Source: Ideonella sp. (GTDB lineage Bacteria > Pseudomonadota > Gammaproteobacteria > Burkholderiales > Burkholderiaceae_C). From it: DNA of 64,000 bases. The stretch is taken from contig JADKIA010000027.1 in NCBI GenBank assembly GCA_016721465.1, positions 62,001 through 126,000 on the forward strand, written 5' to 3'. Below are positions 52,754 through 60,535 of the stretch, one piece after another. The position numbers were made by a program, and so were the translations under genes. The notes beneath the pieces were generated by a model. It had not been told where the DNA came from, searched no databases, and saw only the letters and a program-made list of their open reading frames with translations. Every line of letters starts with the position of its first letter. Position 1 is the stretch's first letter.

Positions 52754-53728
52754 ATGAAATCCATCCGTCTCCTGGTGTGCCTGCTGAGCACGGTTGCAGT
52801 CACGCTGCCCGGTCCGGCAGCGGCACAGGCCTTCCCCAGCAAACCGGTGCGCCTGGTGGTGCCCTTTGCTCCGGGTGGTACCACCGACCTGCTGGCGCGG
52901 ATCATCGCGGAGAAGATCGGGCCGGCACTCGGTCAGACCGTGGTGGTGGAGAACAAGGCAGGCGCCGGTGGGGCCATCGGCGCGGGCGAAGTCGCCAAGT
53001 CAGCGCCGGACGGCTACACGCTGCTGATGTCCTCGGTCTCGACGATGGCCGCCAACCCGGCGATCAATCCAGCCACGCCCTACGACCCGAACAAGGACTT
53101 CACGCACATCATCAATGTCGCCGCGACGCCCAACGTCATCGCCGTCCATCCGTCGTTTCCGGCGCGCGACTACAGGGCCTTCGTCGGCGCGCTGTCGAGC
53201 AAACCCGGCCAATACAGCTTTGCCAGCGCCGGCAACGGCAGCGTGGGCCACCTGCTGGGCGAGCTGTACAAGCGTTCGGCCATGGTCTACCTTACCCACA
53301 TTCCCTACCGCGGTTCCGGTCCGGCCCTGAACGACGTCGTGGCCGGACAGGTGCCCATCATCGTCGACAACCTGCCATCGGCGCTGCCGTTCATCAAGGA
53401 CAAGCGGCTCGTTCCCATCGTCGTGGCGGCGCCGGCGCGCGTAGCCGCCCTTCCGGAGGTGCCGACCTTGGCCGAAGTCGGCCTCGCACCAGTCAACCGC
53501 ATGTCGTTCCTGGGGGTGTCCGCACCCAAGGGCACGCCCAAGGTCGTGGTGGACAAGTTGAATGCGGCCATCAAGTCGGCCCTGGCCGACCCGGCGGTGA
53601 AGGAACGCATCGAAGCCACGGGCGCCATCGCAGTGGGCAACTCCGCCGACGAATACCAGCAGCAGGTCAGCGACGAGCTGGCGATCTACAAGCGCGTGGT
53701 ACTCGAACAGAAGCTAACACTGGAATAG
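52754..53728 (+). CDS. Bug/TctC family periplasmic substrate-binding protein 2
   Basis: Second orphan Bug receptor of 324 aa. Signal peptide MKSIRLLVCLLSTVAVTLPG (cleavage near AAAQA), mature start FPSKPVRLVVPFAPGGTTDL, ligand loop NKAGAGGAIGAGEVAKSAPD and THIPYRGSGPALNDVVAGQV. Sequence is well diverged from the receptor at 50015, so the two are not a recent duplication. It starts 112 nt after otnK and is the last gene of the cluster before the transposase remnant. Confidence 0.9.
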   Translation: MKSIRLLVCLLSTVAVTLPGPAAAQAFPSKPVRLVVPFAPGGTTDLLARIIAEKIGPALGQTVVVENKAGAGGAIGAGEVAKSAPDGYTLLMSSVSTMAANPAINPATPYDPNKDFTHIINVAATPNVIAVHPSFPARDYRAFVGALSSKPGQYSFASAGNGSVGHLLGELYKRSAMVYLTHIPYRGSGPALNDVVAGQVPIIVDNLPSALPFIKDKRLVPIVVAAPARVAALPEVPTLAEVGLAPVNRMSFLGVSAPKGTPKVVVDKLNAAIKSALADPAVKERIEATGAIAVGNSADEYQQQVSDELAIYKRVVLEQKLTLE

Positions 53729-53869
53729 CACGGCAACGGGCATGACGTTCGTCGTCTGCCTGGCACTTCCGGGCCGCCCGTGACGGCCGCGCCGCTCGGC
53801 TCGGCCGCGGTGCTCGACATGGTGCTGGCCGCGGCGCTGGCTGGGGTTCGCTTGGTGGCCTGAGCCGCT

Positions 53870-54160
53870 GTGCTGAAGCTCAAGACCCCTTGGCGCAAAG
53901 GCACCACCCACCTGGCGATGTCGCCGCTGGAGTTCATGCAGCGGCTGGCGGCGCTGGTGCCAGGGCCGCGGCTGCACCTGACCGCTCCCATGGCGTGCTG
54001 GCATCCAACGCCAAGCTGCGCGCCCATGCAGTGCCGCAAGAGCCCGAGCCACCGACGCAGGCCACACCGCCCGTCGAGTGCGAGACGATCTGCGCGCACC
54101 GCCGCCCAGCGCGGCTGAGCTGGGCCCGGCTGCTCAAGCGGGTCTTGGCTGCGACATGGC
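53870..54160 (+). pseudogene. IS91-family transposase remnant
   Basis: Two consecutive frames together match the C-terminal half of IS91-type (Y2 HUH) transposases. Frame one from 53870 reads LKLKTPWRKGTTHLAMSPLE then FMQRLAALVPGPRLHL. After a shift near 53980-53989 the next frame continues HGVLASNAKLRAHAVPQEPE and ends with RPARLSWARLLKRVL. The catalytic N-terminal part and the zinc-finger C-terminus that normally follow LLKRV are gone. A small GGGCG/CGCCC hairpin at 54256-54277 may belong to the element's end (uncertain). The remnant lies between the sugar-acid cluster and the acylase gene and marks past insertion; it occupies most of the 53729-54333 gap. Confidence 0.75.
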
Positions 54161-54333
54161 TTGGGTACAAGTTGGTCTTCGCTGAAGCTTGGCGTTCAAT
54201 CAGCGCCTCGAGCGCCAGGTTTCGCCGGCCCGCTCGCCGGCCCACGAGCAAAAAGGGGCGTTTGAAACCAAGCGCCCAGCAGCGATGCCGGGTGCCCTTT
54301 TCTTGCCTGATGCGCCTTCGAGGCGCCGGCCCG

Positions 54334-56769
54334 TCATTCCTCGAGCGCAATCACACGGTAGCCGGGGTCGGTGGTGATCTGCGCCTCGGTGTAGGGCAGC
54401 TTGACCCATTGGCGCGCCGCGTACTTGAGCGTGAGGTCGTTGAAGTGCTCGCTGGAGGGGTGCGACGACTGGCCATAGGTCAAGATGCCCTCGGCCTGCG
54501 GACCGCTGCTGTCCCAAGTGACGAACTGGATGTAGCTGTTGCCATAGGCGCCCTGGTTGGTGGCCGGGTCGGCGGTGTAGATGGTGGCTCCCGAGCCCAG
54601 CGGGTCCAGCGTCTTCTGGCCACGCCAGTTGTTGAAGGTGTAGCGACCACCCGGGATGGCCACCGGTGCACCATTGCGCAGCAGCACCTGCACGTCCATG
54701 GGCCGTGCCCGGCGCTGCGCTGCGGTTTTGAACTGCGGCTGTGCCACCAGCGTTTCCAGCAACGCCAAGGCGGCGGCGGTGTTGGCGCTGCCGCGCGGCG
54801 TTTCAAGCGGGTCGGCGGCGTTGAATGGCACGCTCCACCATGAGGCGGCCTTGAGCTCGCCGAGGGCTTGATAGAACTCGCGGAACAGCACTGCGCCAGA
54901 ACTGTCGAAGCCATGTTTGAGGTTCCAGCCCTGCAAGACCGTGCAGGCATCCAGGGCCGCCGCCGATGCATTGGTGGCAAGCAGGCACGCGGTGGCGAAG
55001 CCGGGTAGCCACTTCTCAGCGCGCAGGAAGCGGCCCTGCAGGTACAACGCCTGCAGCTTGGCCACGCTGAAGCGGTTGCCCGCCTGGCCGTCGCTGCCGT
55101 TCAGGCGGTCGCGCACGATGGCGTGGCCGGTGCGTGTGCGCTCGCCCTGCACCGAAGCTTCGGCATCCGGGCCGGTGGCGATGATCCTGGGGTAGCCGCT
55201 GAGGAAGGTGTTCAGGCTCGGCCACCAGTGGCTGTCGTTGGCATTGACGATGTAGTCCGAGCGCACGGTCCAGGGCCGCTGCGCTGCCGCCACCGCGCCG
55301 CTCCAGTCGCAGGCGGCGGTGCTGCCGGTCATGACCACCAAGCCAATGCTGCTCATCAGGTCCTTGAAAGGGAAAGGCGCACCGGGCACACAGCTGGCCA
55401 GCTGCGCGTCGGCCACGTTGGCAGCAACCGAGAAGTTGCCGTACAGCACGTTGCCGGCCTTGTCGGCGGCCATGGTGTTGACCCAGGGCATTGCGGTGTA
55501 GGTGGCGGCGGCCACTCGCAGCGCGTTGACGTCGCTGGCCTTGCCGTTGAGGATGACCTGGTCGATCAACTTGTAGTTGACATAGTTGGCGTCCTGGATG
55601 GCAAACGCGCTGCCGCCCGTCCACTGGAAGCTGCTGTCCATCAGCATCGGGCCGAACTCGCTGAGGTACAGCGTGCGGCTGATGTCGTGCAGCGTGCCAT
55701 CGGCCTGCTTGGCCTTGATGACGATGGGCACCGGTGTCAGCGCCTTGGACACACCGTCTTTCACGTAGCGCTTCGGGTCCGCCGGATCGAGTGTCAGCAC
55801 GCGCAGCGTGAAGCGGTTGTCGGTGGAAAAGGTGTGGGTCCAGGCCAGCTTGTCATTGAATCCGATCAGCGGCAGCGGCACACCCAGCAGGGTGGCGCCG
55901 TAGACGTCATAGGCGCCACCGGTCACGGTCATGTGCACCTGGTTCAGCCGCAAGGCGCCCCACCACGGGAAGTGCGGGTTGCCCAGCACCATGCCCGCGC
56001 CCGTTTCAGTGACGTCCTTGCCCAGGCCCAGGCCGTTGGAGCCGATCTGGTGCTCCTGCAGCACCTTCAAGGATTGCACGATGCTCGAGCGTTGCAGCGC
56101 GGCCAGCATCGGGGCCGCGGCGACGCTTGCAGGGGCCGTGGTCAAAGGCGCCTGGCTGGCCGCCGGCGCGGTGGGTGGTTGTGCGCTGCCGATGGCCTTG
56201 ATGAAGGCCATCGAACTGCCGGCCATCGCCGCCTCCATGTAGTGCAGGTAGGCGTCGGCCTCGGTCATGGGCCTGACCCAGGCCTTGTCCCGGCACTCGA
56301 CGGGCAGGCCGGCGGTGCCGGCCTCGCGCAGGTAGCGGTTGTAGCCGGCCACGAAGCCGGATGTGACGTCTTGCGCTTCGGTGCCTGAGGCGGCCTTGAC
56401 ACGTTCGGCCAGCGCCGGCGTGAGCAACAGGCGGTAGAAGAAGTCGGAGTCGACGTTGCCCCACTGGTCGCCCAACTGCCCGAGGTAGCCGCCGGCTTCG
56501 CCGAAGTGCAGGGCCCGCTCACCGCGCAGCGTCACCAGCACTTCGGCAAAGGTGCACACGTTGTCTTTGGCAAATGCGTAGCCGTAGCCATAGCCAGCGC
56601 CCTTGAAGTTGTCGGCCTTGACATGCGGTACCCCGTAGGACGTGTAGCGCACCGTGGCGGCATAGGTCTTGGGGTCTTCGCTGCCGGTGCCGAAACAGCC
56701 CGCCAGCAGCAGGCTCAGGCAGGTCGAGGTCAGCAAGGCAGTACGGCGAAGAGCGGCGTGCAGGTTCAT
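54334..56769 (-). CDS. Penicillin acylase family lipoprotein (possible AHL/lactone-amide acylase)
   Basis: N-terminal nucleophile hydrolase precursor of 811 aa from the ATG at 56769. The signal ends in LLAGC (lipidated Cys25). An alpha chain follows (TVRYTSYGVPHVKADNFKGA), then a spacer, and self-cleavage should occur at HQIG|SNGLGLG, with Ser244 becoming the beta-chain nucleophile. The next segment, GMVLGNPHFPWWG, contains the oxyanion region typical of PvdQ/AHL/aculeacin-type acylases. Substrates of this family are amides with acyl chains (penicillins, acyl-homoserine lactones, lipopeptides); which applies here is not readable. It is monocistronic, divergent from the CHRD gene. In-frame ATGs at 56778 and 56829 are possible but less well placed for AAGGA. 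Confidence 0.87.
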   Translation of the reverse strand: MNLHAALRRTALLTSTCLSLLLAGCFGTGSEDPKTYAATVRYTSYGVPHVKADNFKGAGYGYGYAFAKDNVCTFAEVLVTLRGERALHFGEAGGYLGQLGDQWGNVDSDFFYRLLLTPALAERVKAASGTEAQDVTSGFVAGYNRYLREAGTAGLPVECRDKAWVRPMTEADAYLHYMEAAMAGSSMAFIKAIGSAQPPTAPAASQAPLTTAPASVAAAPMLAALQRSSIVQSLKVLQEHQIGSNGLGLGKDVTETGAGMVLGNPHFPWWGALRLNQVHMTVTGGAYDVYGATLLGVPLPLIGFNDKLAWTHTFSTDNRFTLRVLTLDPADPKRYVKDGVSKALTPVPIVIKAKQADGTLHDISRTLYLSEFGPMLMDSSFQWTGGSAFAIQDANYVNYKLIDQVILNGKASDVNALRVAAATYTAMPWVNTMAADKAGNVLYGNFSVAANVADAQLASCVPGAPFPFKDLMSSIGLVVMTGSTAACDWSGAVAAAQRPWTVRSDYIVNANDSHWWPSLNTFLSGYPRIIATGPDAEASVQGERTRTGHAIVRDRLNGSDGQAGNRFSVAKLQALYLQGRFLRAEKWLPGFATACLLATNASAAALDACTVLQGWNLKHGFDSSGAVLFREFYQALGELKAASWWSVPFNAADPLETPRGSANTAAALALLETLVAQPQFKTAAQRRARPMDVQVLLRNGAPVAIPGGRYTFNNWRGQKTLDPLGSGATIYTADPATNQGAYGNSYIQFVTWDSSGPQAEGILTYGQSSHPSSEHFNDLTLKYAARQWVKLPYTEAQITTDPGYRVIALEE

Positions 56770-57056
56770 GGCGTCCATCCTTGTCAGCGTGTGGGGTGGA
56801 CCGGCGCGAGGCATGCACATTGCATCCAAACAGCGCGCATTCCGCGAGCCCGGCCCTGCGACTCTACCGCGGCGCGCCTGCGTCGACGATTGGGGGTTCG
56901 CCCGGCCAATGCGGTTGCGGCTTGCTTTTCAATTCGAGCTCGGCGCGGAAGTGGGCACGCAGACATTTCTCTGGATCCAGGGTATGTATCGTCTGGATCG
57001 AACGCACGCACCCAGGGATCGCAAACATGCGCCCACAACCCTGGAGGGCCATCACC

Positions 57057-57656
57057 ATGCGGAAGATTGCCACTCTCATTGCTGCAGCCGCCCTGGCGCT
57101 GCCAGTCTGCGCCTTGGCCGAGGTCTTTGCCCACGTCGCATTGCCCCTGACGCCGACGCAGGAACCCTCGGCGCCCAACTCAACCGGCTACGGCAGCGTG
57201 ACGGCCTTGTACGATTCGACCAGCAAGGGCCTGCTCTACAGCATCGTGTACCAGCTCAACCCCGCGGCAACGGCAACGAACGCTCACATCCACGGCCCGG
57301 CGCTGCTTGGCGCCAATGCCGGTGTGCAGATCGGACTGCCCGTGTTGCCCACCGGCAATGCAGGCAAGCTGACCGGTACGGTGACCCTGAAGGCGGCGCA
57401 GGAAGTGGACTTGCTCGCGGGCAAGTGGTACCTCAACATCCACAGCACGCTTGCTGCCGGCGGCGAGTTGCGCGCGCAGTTGATCGAGAACTCCACCACC
57501 CTCAGGCTGCCCAAATTTGTTGGCGGCAAGCTGACCGTTCCCGTGGTGCTGGTGCCTGGCCACGCGGGTACAGCCTCCTATGACGCCGAGCTCACCTACA
57601 CCGGCGGCAGTTCTGGCTACGCCTTCGAACTGACGGACGCCCACCCGTTCCGCTGA
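57057..57656 (+). CDS. CHRD domain exported protein
   Basis: A 199-aa exported protein with signal MRKIATLIAAAALALPVCA (cleavage near ALA-E) and a CHRD domain (~22-140): VALPLTPTQEPSAPNSTGYG, ATNAHIHGPALLGANAG and LLAGKWYLNIHSTLAAGGEL. The HIHG and N-x-H-S-x-x-x-x-G-G-E pattern are domain hallmarks. The domain was named from chordin; its bacterial role is unknown. About 60 further residues form an unassigned C-terminal part. The ATG at 57057 follows GGAGG, and the longer frame upstream lacks a signal. Confidence 0.85.
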   Translation: MRKIATLIAAAALALPVCALAEVFAHVALPLTPTQEPSAPNSTGYGSVTALYDSTSKGLLYSIVYQLNPAATATNAHIHGPALLGANAGVQIGLPVLPTGNAGKLTGTVTLKAAQEVDLLAGKWYLNIHSTLAAGGELRAQLIENSTTLRLPKFVGGKLTVPVVLVPGHAGTASYDAELTYTGGSSGYAFELTDAHPFR

Positions 57657-57686
57657 ACGGCGGAGCGACCATGGGCTTTCACTCAT

Positions 57687-57717
57687 GCCCCCCCATCACG
57701 CATCGTGATCAGGGGGC
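57687..57717. terminator. Bidirectional hairpin between convergent genes
   Basis: Inner perfect stem ATCACG/CGTGAT (57695-57700, 57704-57709; loop CAT) extended after one mismatched pair by CCCCC/GGGGG (57689-57693, 57712-57716). It covers the stop of the minus-strand deiminase gene and lies 31 nt past the CHRD stop. Confidence 0.65.
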
Positions 57718-58830
57718 CGGCTGCTGTTGGGTGGTGCAGTGAATGCCTCCGCCTCCTGCGGCTATGGCATCGATGCGCATCTGCACCAGCTGTCTGGAGG
57801 GATACAGCGCTTGCAGCGAGTCCCGCGCAACACGATCCGCAGCCGTGTCACCAAACGAGGGCAGGATCAGGCCGCCGTTGCACAGGTAGTAGTTGATGTA
57901 GCCGGCCGCAAAGCTGTCGCTGTTGGCTTGGGGCGAGGCCGGGTTCTCGGGCACTGGAATCACGGTCAGTGCCAACGAACGGCCCAGGGCATCTGTGCTC
58001 TGGCGCAGGACATCGATGTGGCGCTGAGTGACGGCACGTTCGCCGTAGATGTCTTGCGCGTCATGGCTGACGACGACGCGCCCAGAGCCGGCAAACCGGG
58101 CATAGAAGTCCGTGTGTGCATCGGTGATGTCGCCTCCGGCAGGGCCCGGCAGCCAGATGATCTTGGTCAGGCCCAGCGTGCTCTTCAGGACTTGCTCGAC
58201 TGCGGTCTTGGACAGGCCCGGGTTGCGGTTGGCATTCAGGACGCAGCTCTCCTTGATGATGGCGGTGCCCTCACCATCCACTTCCAGCCCGCCGCCTTCG
58301 AGCACCAGGCGGCTCTTCACGACGGGCACATTGACATGGCCGGCGACAGCCGCTGCCACCGTTGCGTCGCGCGCATGGGCCTGCTTGCCGCCCCAGCCGT
58401 TGAAATTGAAGTCCACTGCGCGCAGCTCGCGCAGGCCCATTCGGCGAACGAACACCGGACCGGCGTCGCGCAGCCACAGGTCATCGAGCGATGCGTTCAC
58501 CAGCTGAATGCGCGAGGCTTGCGAGGCTGCGGAGCGAAGGCTCTCGGCGCGCGCCAACGCAGAAGCATTGACCAACATCGAGACAGGCTCGAAAGGCGCA
58601 ATCGCGTTGGCGATGCGCATGAGATCTTGCTGCACGGCGCCGAGGCCGCTTCCCCAGATGCTGCTGCTGGAGGTGAAGCCCATCCAAGTGCGCGCGTGCG
58701 GCTCACCTTCGTCGGGCATGCGAAAGCCTTGTTCGTCGTTGCCCGCGGCCACGGACTCTCCACTTCCGCCGCACCCATGGGCAAAGCTGGCCGCAGCGGT
58801 CAGGGTCATCGCGAATTGGCGGCGGTTCAT
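57709..58830 (-). CDS. Exported agmatine deiminase / PPAD-family protein
   Basis: A 373-aa guanidino-hydrolase of the agmatine deiminase (AguA)/Porphyromonas peptidylarginine deiminase family. Catalytic features: LDDLWLRDAGPVFVRRMG, LEGGGLEVDGEGTA, DAHTDFYARF and the nucleophile Cys365 in GGGGIHCTTQQQP. Unlike cytoplasmic AguA, it begins with MNRRQFAMTLTAAASFAHGC, a twin-arginine-type signal with a Cys at a possible lipidation position, so it acts outside the cytoplasm. The usual partner N-carbamoylputrescine amidase is not nearby. Substrate could be free agmatine or a peptidyl/other guanidine. Monocistronic. Confidence 0.87.
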   Translation of the reverse strand: MNRRQFAMTLTAAASFAHGCGGSGESVAAGNDEQGFRMPDEGEPHARTWMGFTSSSSIWGSGLGAVQQDLMRIANAIAPFEPVSMLVNASALARAESLRSAASQASRIQLVNASLDDLWLRDAGPVFVRRMGLRELRAVDFNFNGWGGKQAHARDATVAAAVAGHVNVPVVKSRLVLEGGGLEVDGEGTAIIKESCVLNANRNPGLSKTAVEQVLKSTLGLTKIIWLPGPAGGDITDAHTDFYARFAGSGRVVVSHDAQDIYGERAVTQRHIDVLRQSTDALGRSLALTVIPVPENPASPQANSDSFAAGYINYYLCNGGLILPSFGDTAADRVARDSLQALYPSRQLVQMRIDAIAAGGGGIHCTTQQQPAP

Positions 58831-59172
58831 GACGTCCTTTCAGCGCTTTGCCAGGTGCCTCGAAGTTGCGCAAGACAGTTGAAGATCATACGGTTGCGAC
58901 GAGAAACGACCGACCGCTCGCTCGCAACACTGCGTCGGACAAGACCTCGGGCAGTTCCAATGCAGCAGCGACCTGACATCGATCTGTGAACCAACCACGC
59001 GTGCGTTTCGGTGTGGTGACACATCGCTGACCTTGGTCGAGCACGACGGTGTGAGAACGATACCGGCGAGGCGGTTCATCCTCGACGCTGAACACGTGTG
59101 GCCCAAGGCGTCCGGTGGTGGGCATGGAAAGTGGGTGGCGCAAGCCGCCCCGAAATCGCGTCCAATGCGCGG
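58831..59172. other. Non-coding gap (342 nt)
   Basis: Divergent spacer between the deiminase gene and slyX. It should contain both promoters but I cannot assign clear -35/-10 pairs. Open frames here lack family features. No hairpin of note. Confidence 0.35.
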
Positions 59173-59394
59173 ATGGATTCCCTGATCGACATCGACCGCC
59201 GCCTCACCGACCTGGAGGTGAAGGCCAGCTTCAACGAGGACCTGGTGGAGCACCTGAACCTCACGGTCGCTCGGCAACAGCAGCAGATCGATCTGCTGCT
59301 GCGTGAGCTCTCGCAGCTGCGGCAGCAGCTGCTGCCCGAAGGCGGTGGCTCGGCCATGCGCAATCTGCGCGACGAGTTGCCGCCGCACTACTGA
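59173..59394 (+). CDS. slyX: SlyX family protein
   Basis: A 73-aa, mostly coiled-coil protein: IDRRLTDLEVKASFNEDLVE, HLNLTVARQQQQIDLLLREL, then the terminal motif NLRDELPPHY, which is diagnostic for SlyX (xxxxPPHY). Function unknown. The ATG at 59173 matches the family start; 25 extra upstream codons in the same frame are non-family. The minus-strand ABC operon ends 22 nt beyond its stop. Confidence 0.92.
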   Translation: MDSLIDIDRRLTDLEVKASFNEDLVEHLNLTVARQQQQIDLLLRELSQLRQQLLPEGGGSAMRNLRDELPPHY

Positions 59395-59416
59395 TGGCCG
59401 TTGCGAGGTCGTTGGC

Positions 59417-60535
59417 TCAGGCCGCGAACAGCCGCAGTTGCGCTGCTGCCAGCCCCAGGCGGATGGGCGCGCCCGCGGTCAGCTGCGCCCGCCCGGGTTG
59501 ATGGGCCTGATCCACCGCCAGCACCTGGCTGCCCGCGCGCACCCGATAGCGGGTGCTCTCGCCCATGAACTCGGCGGCCTCGACGGTGCCCGGCAGCCAC
59601 AGCGTCTGCGCGTCCGCTGTTGGCGCGTGCAGGTCTCGAGGGGTGTCCGCCGCCACCACTTGCAGCGCATGCGGGCGGAAGCACAGCGCCACCTGCCGGG
59701 CCTGAGCCAAGGCTTCGACGCGGGCGGCCGGCACAGGCACCTGCAGTTCGCCCAGGCCCTCCAGCGCCAGCGTGAGGGTCTGGGCATGCCAGCCGCGCAC
59801 CTGAGCCTGCAACTGGTTCATGGTGCCCACGAAGCCGGCCACGAAGGTGTTCGCTGGCTCGTCGTACAAGGCCATGGGGGTGCCCACCTGCTGCACCACG
59901 CCCTTGTCCAGCACCGCCATGCGGTCGGCGGTGGTCATGGCCTCTTCCTGGTCATGGGTGACGAAGATGGTGGTGATGCCCAGGCGGCGCTGCAAGGCCA
60001 GCAACTCGCGGCGCATCTGCACGCGCAAGGTCTTGTCCAGGTTGGACAGCGGCTCATCGAGCAGCAGCACCTGGGGCTCGATGACGATGGTGCGGGCCAG
60101 GGCCACGCGCTGCTGCTGCCCGCCGGACAGTTGGTGTGGCTTGCGCGGCCCGTAGGCCGAGAGCCCCACGGTGTCGAGTGCGGCGCCCACCTTGGCCTGG
60201 ATGGTGGCCCGGTCGAGCCGGCGCTCCACCAGGCCGAAGGCCACGTTGTCCCACACGTTCAGGTGCGGCCACAGCGCATAGCTCTGGAAGACCATGCCGA
60301 TGTTGCGGTCCGCGGGCGCCCGGCCGGTGATGTCCAGGCCATCCACCAGCAGTTGCCCCTGCTGGTGCTGATTGAAGCCGGCGATCAGCCGCAGCAGCGT
60401 GGACTTGCCCGAGCCCGACGGGCCCAGCAAAGCAAAGAACTCGCCCGGCGCGATGTCGAGGTTGACGTCCTTCAACACCTCGGTGCTGCCATAGGCCAGG
60501 CGGATGTTGCGGCACTGGACGGCCACTTTCTTCAT
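59417..60535 (-). CDS. ABC importer ATP-binding protein (Fe(III)/spermidine-putrescine type)
   Basis: A 372-aa ATPase of the FbpC/PotA class. Walker A LLGPSGSGKSTLLRLIAGF, Q-loop GMVFQSYALWPHLNVWDNVA, signature LSGGQQQRVALART, Walker B VLLLDEPLSNLD and switch VTHDQEEAM are intact. The last ~110 residues form a TOBE-type domain (LCFRPHALQVV). Its start overlaps the permease stop by 4 nt (ATGA-type), and it is the last gene of the operon. Ligand depends on the binding protein and is unknown: ferric iron, phosphonate or polyamine are all possible for this class. Confidence 0.93.
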   Translation of the reverse strand: MKKVAVQCRNIRLAYGSTEVLKDVNLDIAPGEFFALLGPSGSGKSTLLRLIAGFNQHQQGQLLVDGLDITGRAPADRNIGMVFQSYALWPHLNVWDNVAFGLVERRLDRATIQAKVGAALDTVGLSAYGPRKPHQLSGGQQQRVALARTIVIEPQVLLLDEPLSNLDKTLRVQMRRELLALQRRLGITTIFVTHDQEEAMTTADRMAVLDKGVVQQVGTPMALYDEPANTFVAGFVGTMNQLQAQVRGWHAQTLTLALEGLGELQVPVPAARVEALAQARQVALCFRPHALQVVAADTPRDLHAPTADAQTLWLPGTVEAAEFMGESTRYRVRAGSQVLAVDQAHQPGRAQLTAGAPIRLGLAAAQLRLFAA

